From: Mycolicibacterium sp. P1-18
GTDB lineage: Bacteria > Actinomycetota > Actinomycetes > Mycobacteriales > Mycobacteriaceae
Assembly: GCF_008329535.1 (NCBI RefSeq)
Contig: NZ_NPKR01000004.1
Location: forward strand, 186,001-250,000
Length of the DNA stretch: 64,000 nucleotides
Direction of reading: 5' to 3'
The position numbers were made by a program, and so were the translations under genes. Under the pieces are notes generated by a model. It was not told the origin of the DNA, searched no databases, and was given only the letters and a program-made list of their open reading frames with translations. Shown piece by piece: positions 54,779 through 64,000 of this stretch. Each line of letters opens with the position of its first letter. Position 1 is the stretch's first letter.

Positions 54779-56329
54779 GTGTCCACTGTCCTCATCGTCG
54801 CGATCGCGGTCATCGCCGGGCTCCTGCTGCTGGTGGTGCTCCCGCTGATCTACGTGAAGAACTACATCAAGGTGCCGCCCAACGAGGTGGCGGTGTTCAC
54901 CGGCCGTGGCACGCCGAAGGTGGTCCGCGGCGGGGCCCGATTCCGGGTGCCCGGCATCGAACGCGTCGACATCATGAGCCTGGAGCCGTTCAACGTCAGC
55001 ATCAACCTGCAGAACGCCCTGTCCAACAACGGCGTCCCGGTCAACGTCGAAGCCGTCGGCCTGGTGCGCATCGGTTCGGCCGACGAGGCCGTCCAGACCG
55101 CGGTGCAGCGCTTCCTCACCTCCGATCTGGAGGTCTTGCAACGGCAGATCAACGAGATCCTCGCCGGCAGCCTGCGGGGCATCACCGCCACCATGACCGT
55201 CGAGGACCTCAACTCCAACCGCGACACTCTGGCTCGCAGCGTCGTCGAGGAGGCCGGCGCCGACCTGGCCCGCATCGGCATGGAGGTCGACGTCCTCAAG
55301 ATCGCCGGCATCTCCGACGCCAACGACTACCTCAAGTCGCTCGGCCAGCGCCGTATCGCCGAGGTGAAGCGTGACGCGACGATCGGTACGGCCGAGGCCG
55401 AGCGCGACTCACAGATCCAGTCGGCGAAGGCCCGTCAGGCGGGCTCCGTCGCGCAGGCCGAGGCCGACACGGCGATCGCCGTCGCCAACCAGAAGCGCGA
55501 CGTCGAACTGGCGCGGCTGCGCGCGCAGACCGAGGCCGAGAACGCCGAAGCCGACCAGGCCGGCCCCCTGGCGAACGCGCGGGCCCAGAAGGACGTCGGC
55601 ATCGCCACCGAGCAGGCCGAGGCGGCACGCGTCCAAGCCCGCACGGAGGTGGAGCAACGGCGCGCCGAGCAGGCGCAGGCCGCGCTGCAGGCCGACGTCA
55701 TCGCACCGGCCGAGGCCCAGCGGCAGGCGGACATCGCCCGCGCCGAGGGTCAACGTCGGTCGGCGATCCTGGCCGCCGAGGCAAAGGCCGAATCCGCGGT
55801 ACGGGCCGGGCAGGCCGACTCCGATGCCCGCAAGGCGGCGGCCGACGCGCTGCGGGTCGAACAGCAGGCCGAGGCCGACAGCCTCAAGGCCAAGCTGGTC
55901 GCCGAGGCAGCCGGCAAGAAGGAACTCGCGGACGCGCTCCGGGTCGAACTGCAGGCAGAGGCAGCTGGCATCGAGGCCAAGCTGGTCGCCGAGGCCAACG
56001 GCAAGAAGGAGATCGCGACGGCCCTCAACGGGTACAGCGCGGAAGCCGGCCGGTTGCTGATGCTCCCCGACGTGCTGGCATCCGTGGTCAAGGCCACCGA
56101 GGCGGCGGCCGCGCCGCTCGCCGAGATCGACCGGCTGTCCATCATCGGAGGGGCGGGCGACACCCAGGACGCGATGGGCGGCCTGCTCGGGGTCAGTCCC
56201 CTGGCGGTGGCCAAGATCATCGAGTCACTCAAGACCTCCGGCATCGACGTCGCCGCGATGCTGAACCGCGTCGGCGAGGACACGACGACACCGGTCGCGG
56301 CCGCGTCCAATTCGCATCCGGCGTCCTGA
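54779..56329 (+). CDS. Flotillin-like SPFH-domain protein
   Basis: A 516-residue flotillin: an N-terminal membrane segment (VLIVAIAVIAGLLLLVVLPL), an SPFH domain (about 30-200; VKNYIKVPPNEVAVFTGRGT, RQINEILAGSLRGITATMTV, LKIAGISDANDYLKSLGQRR) and a long Ala/Glu/Arg-rich coiled coil (about 210-430). Repeated AEA/QAE units and two near-identical blocks LVAEA(A/N)GKKE occur late in the coil. Flotillins form oligomeric scaffolds in membrane microdomains. GTG 54779 has AAAGGAAGG upstream. It is co-transcribed with the NfeD-like gene. Confidence 0.9.
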   Translation: MSTVLIVAIAVIAGLLLLVVLPLIYVKNYIKVPPNEVAVFTGRGTPKVVRGGARFRVPGIERVDIMSLEPFNVSINLQNALSNNGVPVNVEAVGLVRIGSADEAVQTAVQRFLTSDLEVLQRQINEILAGSLRGITATMTVEDLNSNRDTLARSVVEEAGADLARIGMEVDVLKIAGISDANDYLKSLGQRRIAEVKRDATIGTAEAERDSQIQSAKARQAGSVAQAEADTAIAVANQKRDVELARLRAQTEAENAEADQAGPLANARAQKDVGIATEQAEAARVQARTEVEQRRAEQAQAALQADVIAPAEAQRQADIARAEGQRRSAILAAEAKAESAVRAGQADSDARKAAADALRVEQQAEADSLKAKLVAEAAGKKELADALRVELQAEAAGIEAKLVAEANGKKEIATALNGYSAEAGRLLMLPDVLASVVKATEAAAAPLAEIDRLSIIGGAGDTQDAMGGLLGVSPLAVAKIIESLKTSGIDVAAMLNRVGEDTTTPVAAASNSHPAS

Positions 56330-56410
56330 CCGACGCCCACCCGATTGCGCCCTCCGAGGAACGGGTACATCTCACTCTCGTCCTGGGTGATATTGGGTGG
56401 ACGACCAGCG

Positions 56411-56416
56411 CATAAT
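56411..56416 (+). promoter_or_regulatory. Possible -10 for the receiver-flavoprotein gene
   Basis: CATAAT ends 8 bases before ATG 56425 and no Shine-Dalgarno sequence lies between, so the transcript may be leaderless or nearly so. Confidence 0.35.
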
Positions 56417-56424
56417 TGATCGCG

Positions 56425-58122
56425 ATGACCGGACCCACTTCGCAGCCCCGCCATCCCGTGATCCTGACCGTGGACGACGATCCCGCAGTGTCGCGCGCCG
56501 TGGCGCGCGACCTACGCCGCCATTACGGCGAGCGGTATCGCATCGTCCGCGCCGAGAGCGGGCCGGACGCGCTGGCGACCCTCAAGGAATTGAAGCTTCG
56601 CGGCGACACCGTCGCCGTGCTCGTCGCCGACTACCGGATGCCGCAGATGAGCGGCATCGAGTTCCTCGAGAAGGCGATGGACCTCTTTCCGCTGGCCAAG
56701 CGGGTGCTGCTGACCGCGTACGCGGACACCCACGCCGCCATCGACGCCATCAACGTCGTCGACCTCGACCACTACCTGCTCAAACCGTGGGATCCGCCGG
56801 AGGAGAAGCTCTACCCGGTGATCGACGGGCTGCTCGAGGAGTGGCGCGCCGTCGGCGACCGGGCGATGCCCTACACCAAGGTCATCGGACATCGCTGGAA
56901 CCAGCGGTCGTGGGAGGTGCGCCAATTCCTGGCGCGCAACCAGTTCCCGTTCCGGGCCTACATGGCCGACGAGCCCAAGGGCCAGCAGCTTCTCGACGCC
57001 GCCGGCCTGGACGGCCGCGACCTGCCCGTCGTCATCAGCGAGAAGGGCGAGGCGATCGTCGAGCCGACCGACGGTCAGCTGGCCGAGCTGCTCGGCCTGT
57101 CGACCGAGCCGTCGCTGCCGATGTACGACCTCGCCGTGATCGGCGGCGGCCCCGCGGGATTGGCCTCCGCGGTCTACGGCGCCTCCGAGGGCCTGGAGAC
57201 CGTCCTCATCGAACGCACGACGACCGGCGGACAGGCCGGCCGCAGCTCTCGCATCGAGAACTATCTGGGCTTCCCGATCGGCGTCTCCGGAGCGGAGCTG
57301 ACCAATTCCGCCCGCCGGCAGGCCGAGCGGTTCGGCGCCGAGGTCATCACCACCCGCGACGTCGTCAAGCTGCACGTCGGCGAGGCGGCGCCCACCATCG
57401 AGTTCGAGGACGGCAGCACCATCGGTGCCCGGGCGGTCATCCTCGCGACCGGTGTCGAGTACCAGGAACTCAAGGTCGTCGGCTGCTGGAGCGACCCCGA
57501 GGACCCGGACGGCTGCAACTACGTCGGCCGCGGCGTGTACTACGGGGCCTCGGTGTCCGACGCCGAGGAGTGTCGCGGCGAGGACGTCTACATCGTCGGC
57601 GGCGCGAACTCGGCCGGCCAGGCCGCGATGTTCATGTCCAAGACCGCCAAGTCGGTGACGCTGCTGGTGCGCGGCCCGTCGCTGGAGGCGTCGATGTCGC
57701 ACTACCTGATCGAGCAGATCGAGAACAACGACAAGGTGAAGGTGCGGACCTGCACCGAGGTCGTCGACACCGTCGGCGAGGACGGCCACCTGTCCGGGCT
57801 GGTGCTGCACGATCGGCAATCCGGCGAGCGCACCACGGTGCCCTCGGGCCGGTTGTGCTGCTTCATCGGCGCGAGCCCCCGCACCGAATGGCTCGACGGC
57901 GTGCTGGCCCTCGACGAGCGTGGCTTCGTGCTCGCCGGACCCGACCTCAAGGACGTCTGCGGCTGGAACCGGGAACGTCCGCCGCACCACTTGGAAACAA
58001 GTGTGCCCGGTGTGTTCGTTGCAGGAGACGTGCGCTCGGAATCCGCGAAGCGGGTGGCGGCCGCCGTCGGCGAAGGATCGATGGCCGTGATGCTGGTGCA
58101 CCGCTACCTGGCCGAAGCGTGA
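56425..58122 (+). CDS. Response-regulator receiver fused to thioredoxin-reductase-like flavoprotein
   Basis: A 565-residue fusion. Residues ~12-130 are a CheY-like receiver: LTVDDDPAVSRAVARDLRRH, phospho-Asp69 in VLVADYRMPQMSGIEFL, and TAYAD plus LLKPWDPP with the conserved Lys. After a linker region (~140-230, glutaredoxin/thioredoxin-like in similar proteins), residues 233-565 are a thioredoxin-reductase-like domain: DLAVIGGGPAGLASAVYGAS, GRSSRIENYLGFPIGVSGAE, YIVGGANSAGQAAMFMSKTA. The CxxC of true thioredoxin reductases is replaced: YYGASVSD stands where YCATCD is expected. It is therefore probably a redox-sensing or ferredoxin/other-electron-transfer output rather than a thioredoxin reductase. 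The kinase gene follows. Confidence 0.9.
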   Translation: MTGPTSQPRHPVILTVDDDPAVSRAVARDLRRHYGERYRIVRAESGPDALATLKELKLRGDTVAVLVADYRMPQMSGIEFLEKAMDLFPLAKRVLLTAYADTHAAIDAINVVDLDHYLLKPWDPPEEKLYPVIDGLLEEWRAVGDRAMPYTKVIGHRWNQRSWEVRQFLARNQFPFRAYMADEPKGQQLLDAAGLDGRDLPVVISEKGEAIVEPTDGQLAELLGLSTEPSLPMYDLAVIGGGPAGLASAVYGASEGLETVLIERTTTGGQAGRSSRIENYLGFPIGVSGAELTNSARRQAERFGAEVITTRDVVKLHVGEAAPTIEFEDGSTIGARAVILATGVEYQELKVVGCWSDPEDPDGCNYVGRGVYYGASVSDAEECRGEDVYIVGGANSAGQAAMFMSKTAKSVTLLVRGPSLEASMSHYLIEQIENNDKVKVRTCTEVVDTVGEDGHLSGLVLHDRQSGERTTVPSGRLCCFIGASPRTEWLDGVLALDERGFVLAGPDLKDVCGWNRERPPHHLETSVPGVFVAGDVRSESAKRVAAAVGEGSMAVMLVHRYLAEA

Positions 58123-58165
58123 GTGCCGGCGCCGCCGGCGAAGCCTAGAGAGAAGGACTGACCCC

Positions 58166-59635
58166 ATGGGCGAAACGTGTCTGCCCGACGAGCTTCGGAC
58201 GCTTTTCCTGTTCGAGAAGCTGACCGACCGCCAGCTGAAGTCGCTGTGCGACCACGGGCACCTCGCGCGGTTCGAGCCGGGTCCGATCTGCATCGAGGGT
58301 GAGGCCGCGACCTGCTTCTACGTCCTCATCGAGGGCGAGCTCGCCATGTCCAAGCGCTCCGGTGGTGCGGACATCGAGACCAACCGGACCTCGCAGCGCG
58401 GCGTGTACTGCGGCGCGTGGAGCGCCTACGTCGACGGCGTCCCCCAGGTCTACGAGTCCTCGGTGCGCGTGACCAAGCCGTCGAAGTTCTTCGTCCTCGA
58501 CGCCACCGCGTTCGGCGAGTTCGTCAAGGCCGAGCTGCCCATGGCGGTGCACCTCCTCGAGGGTCTCAAGGTCGGCGGGCTGCGCCAGCGCCAGATCATC
58601 GACCAGCGGGAGAAGCTGCTGGCGCTGGGCCAGCTGTCGGCGGGCCTGACCCACCAGCTCAACAACCCGGCCGCGGCGGCCGCCCGCGCCGTCTCCGACC
58701 TGCGCGAGAAGGTCGCCGGCATGCGGCACAAGCTCGCGATGCTGGCCGACGGCAAGTTCAGCCCCGAGGGGTTGCGCGTCCTGGTCACCATCCAGGAGGA
58801 AGTGGCCGAACAGGTCGCCAAGTCCAAGGCCCTCGAACTGACCGCGCTGGAGGCCTCCGATCGCGAGGACGCGATCGGCGACTGGCTGGACGACCACGGC
58901 ATCGTGGGCGCGTGGGATTACGCGCCGACCTTCGTCGAGGCCGGCCTGGACATCGACTGGCTGGAGCGCATCTCCGCCTCAGTCGACGAGGTCGACGCGA
59001 CCGCGTCGCTGCAGGGCGCGATCGGGTGGCTGCGCTACACCATCGACACCGAGCTGATGATGAACCAGATCGCCGAGGCCAGCAGCCGCATCTCGGCGCT
59101 GCTGGCGGGTGCCAAGCAGTACTCGCAGATGGACCGGGCGCCGTATCAGAGCGCCAACGTCCACGAGCTGCTGCGCAGCACCATCATGATGTTCGGCGAG
59201 AAGCTGGGCAAGGACAAGCCGGTGAAGCTGGTCAAGGAGCTCGACAAGTCGCTTCCCGAAATCCAGTGCTACCCCGGCGATCTCAACCAGGTCTGGACGA
59301 ACGTCATCGACAACGCGATCCAGGCGATGGGCGGGCACGGCACGCTGACCATCCGAACCTCCGCAGTCGGCGAGGACGCCATCAAGGTGGAGATCGGCGA
59401 CGACGGTCCCGGCATCCCGCCCGACATCGCCGACCGAATCTTCACGCCGTTCTTCACCACGAAGGCCTTCGGGGAGGGCACCGGCCTCGGGCTGGACCTG
59501 GCCTGGCGCATCGTCGCCCAGAAGCACCACGGCAACATCCGGGTCGAGTCCAAGCCCGGTGACACGCGCTTCATCATCGTGCTGCCACTGGTCGCGCCGA
59601 AGCCGGAGGAAGCACCCGCCGACTCCGCGGAATAG
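58166..59635 (+). CDS. Histidine kinase with cyclic-nucleotide-binding-type sensor domain
   Basis: A 489-residue soluble kinase. Residues ~10-125 are a cNMP-binding-like beta barrel (LFLFEKLTDRQLKSLCDHGH, FEPGPICIEGEAATCFYVLI, EGELAMSKRSGG). The H box holds His163 (LGQLSAGLTHQLNNPAAAAA) and the ATPase domain has the N box NVIDNAIQAMGGHG, G1 DDGPGIPPDIADRIF, F box FTPFFTTKAF and G2 GEGTGLGLDLAWRIV. No membrane segments. It lies 43 bases after the fused receiver-flavoprotein gene, so the two form a two-component pair: the kinase reads an intracellular ligand and modifies the flavoprotein's receiver. Confidence 0.92.
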   Translation: MGETCLPDELRTLFLFEKLTDRQLKSLCDHGHLARFEPGPICIEGEAATCFYVLIEGELAMSKRSGGADIETNRTSQRGVYCGAWSAYVDGVPQVYESSVRVTKPSKFFVLDATAFGEFVKAELPMAVHLLEGLKVGGLRQRQIIDQREKLLALGQLSAGLTHQLNNPAAAAARAVSDLREKVAGMRHKLAMLADGKFSPEGLRVLVTIQEEVAEQVAKSKALELTALEASDREDAIGDWLDDHGIVGAWDYAPTFVEAGLDIDWLERISASVDEVDATASLQGAIGWLRYTIDTELMMNQIAEASSRISALLAGAKQYSQMDRAPYQSANVHELLRSTIMMFGEKLGKDKPVKLVKELDKSLPEIQCYPGDLNQVWTNVIDNAIQAMGGHGTLTIRTSAVGEDAIKVEIGDDGPGIPPDIADRIFTPFFTTKAFGEGTGLGLDLAWRIVAQKHHGNIRVESKPGDTRFIIVLPLVAPKPEEAPADSAE

Positions 59636-59664
59636 TCGCGCAGCCGACCGGAGTTGACCCCACC

Positions 59665-60510
59665 ATGGCCAACCCACAGCTCGGCAAGTTCGGCGTCTTC
59701 GGGCACTACGCGCAGTGGCAGCAGCTGCCACCCGACCAGCTTCGCGAAATCGAGGCCCTCGGCTACGGCGCCATCTGGGCCGGCGGGTCACCGCCTGCAG
59801 AGCTCGACTGGGTGGATCCGATCCTCGGCGAAACCGACACGCTCGTGCTGGCCACCGGCATCGTGAACATCTGGACCGCCGCGGCCGGACCGGTCGCCGA
59901 GTCGTTCCATCGGATCGACGCGGCGTACCCGAACCGGTTCCTGCTCGGCATCGGCGTCGGCCACCCCGAGGCGCACGCCGAGTACAAGAAGCCCTATGAC
60001 GCCCTCGTCGACTACCTCGACGAGCTGGACCGGCACGGCGTTCCGAAGGACCGCCGCGTCGTCGCCGCCCTCGGACCGCAGGTGCTCAAACTCTCGGCGC
60101 GTCGCAGCGCGGGTGCCCACCCCTACCTGACCACACCCGAACACACCAGGCAGGCAAGGGAATTGGTCGGCCCAGAGGCGTTCATCGCACCCGAGCACAA
60201 GGCCGTGCTGACCACGGATGCCGAACAGGCCCGCGCCGTGGGGCGCAAGGCGCTCGAGATCTATCTCGATCTGGCCAACTACACCAACAACTGGAAGCGG
60301 CTCGGCTTCACCGACGCCGACGTGGCCAAGCCGGGCAGCGACGCGCTGGTCGACGCCGTCGTCGCCCATGGCACGGTGGACGCCGTCGCGGCGCGACTGA
60401 CCGAACACCTCACCGCGGGTGCCGACCATGTTCCGGTTCAGGTGCTGACGGGTACTGACAAGCTGGTGCCCGCGCTCGCCGAGTTGGCTGGACCGCTAGG
60501 GCTGCAGTAA
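59665..60510 (+). CDS. F420-dependent LLM oxidoreductase, Rv3463-like copy 1
   Basis: A 281-residue luciferase-like protein: LGKFGVFGHYAQWQQLPPDQ, GYGAIWAGGSPPAELDWVDP, VLATGIVNIWTAAAGPVAES, NRFLLGIGVGHPEAHAEYKK and PYLTTPEHTRQARELVGPE. This shorter LLM type, with GxGVGHPE, is the family of M. tuberculosis Rv3463 and of F420-binding LLM enzymes (TIGR03620-like). ATG 59665 starts 30 bases after the kinase stop, so it may be in the same transcript. It is clearly a duplicate of the next gene. Confidence 0.88.
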   Translation: MANPQLGKFGVFGHYAQWQQLPPDQLREIEALGYGAIWAGGSPPAELDWVDPILGETDTLVLATGIVNIWTAAAGPVAESFHRIDAAYPNRFLLGIGVGHPEAHAEYKKPYDALVDYLDELDRHGVPKDRRVVAALGPQVLKLSARRSAGAHPYLTTPEHTRQARELVGPEAFIAPEHKAVLTTDAEQARAVGRKALEIYLDLANYTNNWKRLGFTDADVAKPGSDALVDAVVAHGTVDAVAARLTEHLTAGADHVPVQVLTGTDKLVPALAELAGPLGLQ

Positions 60511-60551
60511 CCAACCTCAGACCGACCCCATCCGAAGGGACCGTTTCTCGC

Positions 60552-63041
<2,490 letters not shown>

Positions 63042-63143
63042 CCCCTCCAACCCGCCGAGTGTGCGCACGGATCGCGAGTTGACGCGAGAAGGCGATCTGA
63101 CAGCACACGCGATGTTGGCGACCCTTGCGGATGGCCGTCCCCC

Positions 63144-63165
63144 ATTACTAGGATGTCCTAGTAAT
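63144..63165. promoter_or_regulatory. Perfect 22-bp palindromic operator before mmsA
   Basis: ATTACTAGGA and its exact complement TCCTAGTAAT flank a central TG. The palindrome lies 25 bases before the mmsA ATG and very likely overlaps its promoter or transcription start. A dimeric repressor (TetR or GntR type) is the obvious reader; no such gene is in the window, so it may be downstream. Confidence 0.7.
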
Positions 63166-63190
63166 CGAACCCCGTCGAAGGGCAGCCGCC

Positions 63191-64000
63191 ATGACCACTC
63201 AGATTCCGCACTTCGTCGACGGCCGTCGGGTCGAGGGCCAGTCCGGCCGCACCGCCGACGTCCTCAACCCCAGCACCGGCGAGGTCCAGGCGCAGGTCCC
63301 CATGGCCTCGACCGCCGAGGTCGACTCCGCCGTCGAGATCGCCGTGGCGGCTCAGCGCGAATGGGCGGCGTGGAACCCCCAGCGACGCGCCCGCGTGATG
63401 ATGAAGTTCGTCGCGCTGGTCAACGAGCACGCCGACGAACTCGCCGAACTGCTCTCCCTCGAACACGGCAAGACCGTCGCCGACTCGCTCGGCGACATCC
63501 AGCGCGGCGTCGAGGTCATCGAGTTCGCCATCGGCATTCCGCACCTGCTGAAGGGCGAGCACACCGAGGGCGCCGGCAGCGGCATCGACGTCTACTCGCT
63601 GCGCCAACCCCTCGGCGTCGTCGCCGGCATCACCCCGTTCAACTTCCCGGCGATGATCCCGCTGTGGAAGGCCGGTCCGGCACTCGCGTGCGGCAACGCG
63701 TTCATCCTCAAGCCCAGCGAGCGCGATCCCTCGGTGCCCGTCCGGCTGGCCGAGCTGTTCCTCGAGGCCGGTCTGCCCAAGGGCGTCTTCCAGGTGGTGC
63801 ACGGCGACAAGGAGGCGGTCGACGCCATCCTGAACAACCCCGACATCCATGCCGTCGGCTTCGTCGGCAGCTCCGACATCGCGCAGTACATCTACTCGAC
63901 CGCCGCGGCCAACGGAAAGCGTGCGCAATGCTTCGGCGGCGCCAAGAACCACATGATCGTGATGCCCGACGCCGACCTCGACCAGGCCGTCGACGCGCTG
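63191..64000 (+). CDS. mmsA: CoA-acylating methylmalonate-semialdehyde dehydrogenase, 3'-truncated
   Basis: The first 270 codons of an aldehyde dehydrogenase open to the window edge: IPHFVDGRRVEGQSGRTADV, LNPSTGEVQAQVPMASTAEV, LGVVAGITPFNFPAMIPLWK, LACGNAFILKPSERDPSVPV, VGFVGSSDIAQYIYSTAAAN and RAQCFGGAKNHMIVMPDADL. The GGAKNHM motif is typical of MmsA/IolA, which converts methylmalonate semialdehyde to propionyl-CoA in valine and inositol breakdown. ATG 63191 has GAAGGGCAG upstream. The catalytic Cys lies beyond the window. The 22-bp palindrome just upstream suggests tight repression. Confidence 0.93.
   Translation, partial: MTTQIPHFVDGRRVEGQSGRTADVLNPSTGEVQAQVPMASTAEVDSAVEIAVAAQREWAAWNPQRRARVMMKFVALVNEHADELAELLSLEHGKTVADSLGDIQRGVEVIEFAIGIPHLLKGEHTEGAGSGIDVYSLRQPLGVVAGITPFNFPAMIPLWKAGPALACGNAFILKPSERDPSVPVRLAELFLEAGLPKGVFQVVHGDKEAVDAILNNPDIHAVGFVGSSDIAQYIYSTAAANGKRAQCFGGAKNHMIVMPDADLDQAVDAL

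Overview
The window is a piece of a high-GC actinobacterial chromosome, almost certainly a Mycobacterium of the environmental, fast-growing type (Mycolicibacterium). The strongest evidence is the block from about 33.4 to 63.0 kb. It carries, in the order known from M. tuberculosis Rv3441c to Rv3465, glmM, rpsI, rplM, the ESX-4 type VII secretion locus (esxT, esxU, an Rv3446c-like gene, eccC4, eccD4, mycP4, eccB4), cutinases, truA, rplQ, rpoA, rpsD, rpsK, rpsM, rpmJ, infA, an Rv3463-like F420 oxidoreductase, rmlB and rmlC. GTG and TTG starts, 4-base start/stop overlaps and several apparent leaderless starts also fit mycobacteria.

Region 1 (1-16.1 kb) is accessory catabolic and transport DNA: the tail of a Gfo/Idh/MocA oxidoreductase, two APC permeases, a LacI-type regulator with two matching operators, a ThuA-fold protein, an acetolactate-synthase-like TPP enzyme, a PucR-type regulator divergent from a 99-residue protein, an MFS transporter, an F420-dependent LLM enzyme, a short-chain dehydrogenase divergent from a LysR regulator, and a GNAT acetyltransferase. 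The substrate of the LacI/ThuA/TPP group cannot be named from sequence.

Region 2 (16.1-33.3 kb) starts with a coupled pair of type VII secretion substrate-like proteins and a GAF-domain regulator. It then becomes a vitamin B12 and glycerol/diol module. A cobalamin riboswitch and a 21-codon leader ORF precede cobT-cobIJ. A convergent operon encodes a B12-dependent diol/glycerol dehydratase (gene order small, large, medium subunit), its two-subunit reactivase and an unknown 140-residue protein. Divergent from it are a FhuF-like Fe-S protein, a NarL/LuxR response regulator and a CobA-type uroporphyrinogen methyltransferase; then come GlpF, an HbpS/PduO-C-like protein and GlpK. Three 18-bp direct repeats (TGCAACS-N4-TGCAACS) lie upstream of the dehydratase operon, the response-regulator gene and glpK, and suggest an undescribed local regulon. 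No microcompartment shell genes are present.

Region 3 (33.4-54.0 kb) is the conserved cell-wall precursor, ESX-4, cutinase, ribosomal and RNA polymerase block, with a CGNR regulator and an EamA transporter between eccB4 and three tandem cutinases.

Region 4 (54.2-64.0 kb) carries an NfeD/flotillin pair, an unusual two-component pair (a receiver fused to a thioredoxin-reductase-like flavoprotein that lacks its CxxC, and a cyclic-nucleotide-binding-domain histidine kinase), two tandem LLM F420 enzymes, rmlB-rmlC for dTDP-rhamnose, and the start of mmsA behind a perfect 22-bp palindrome. I saw no tRNA, rRNA, insertion sequence or CRISPR array.
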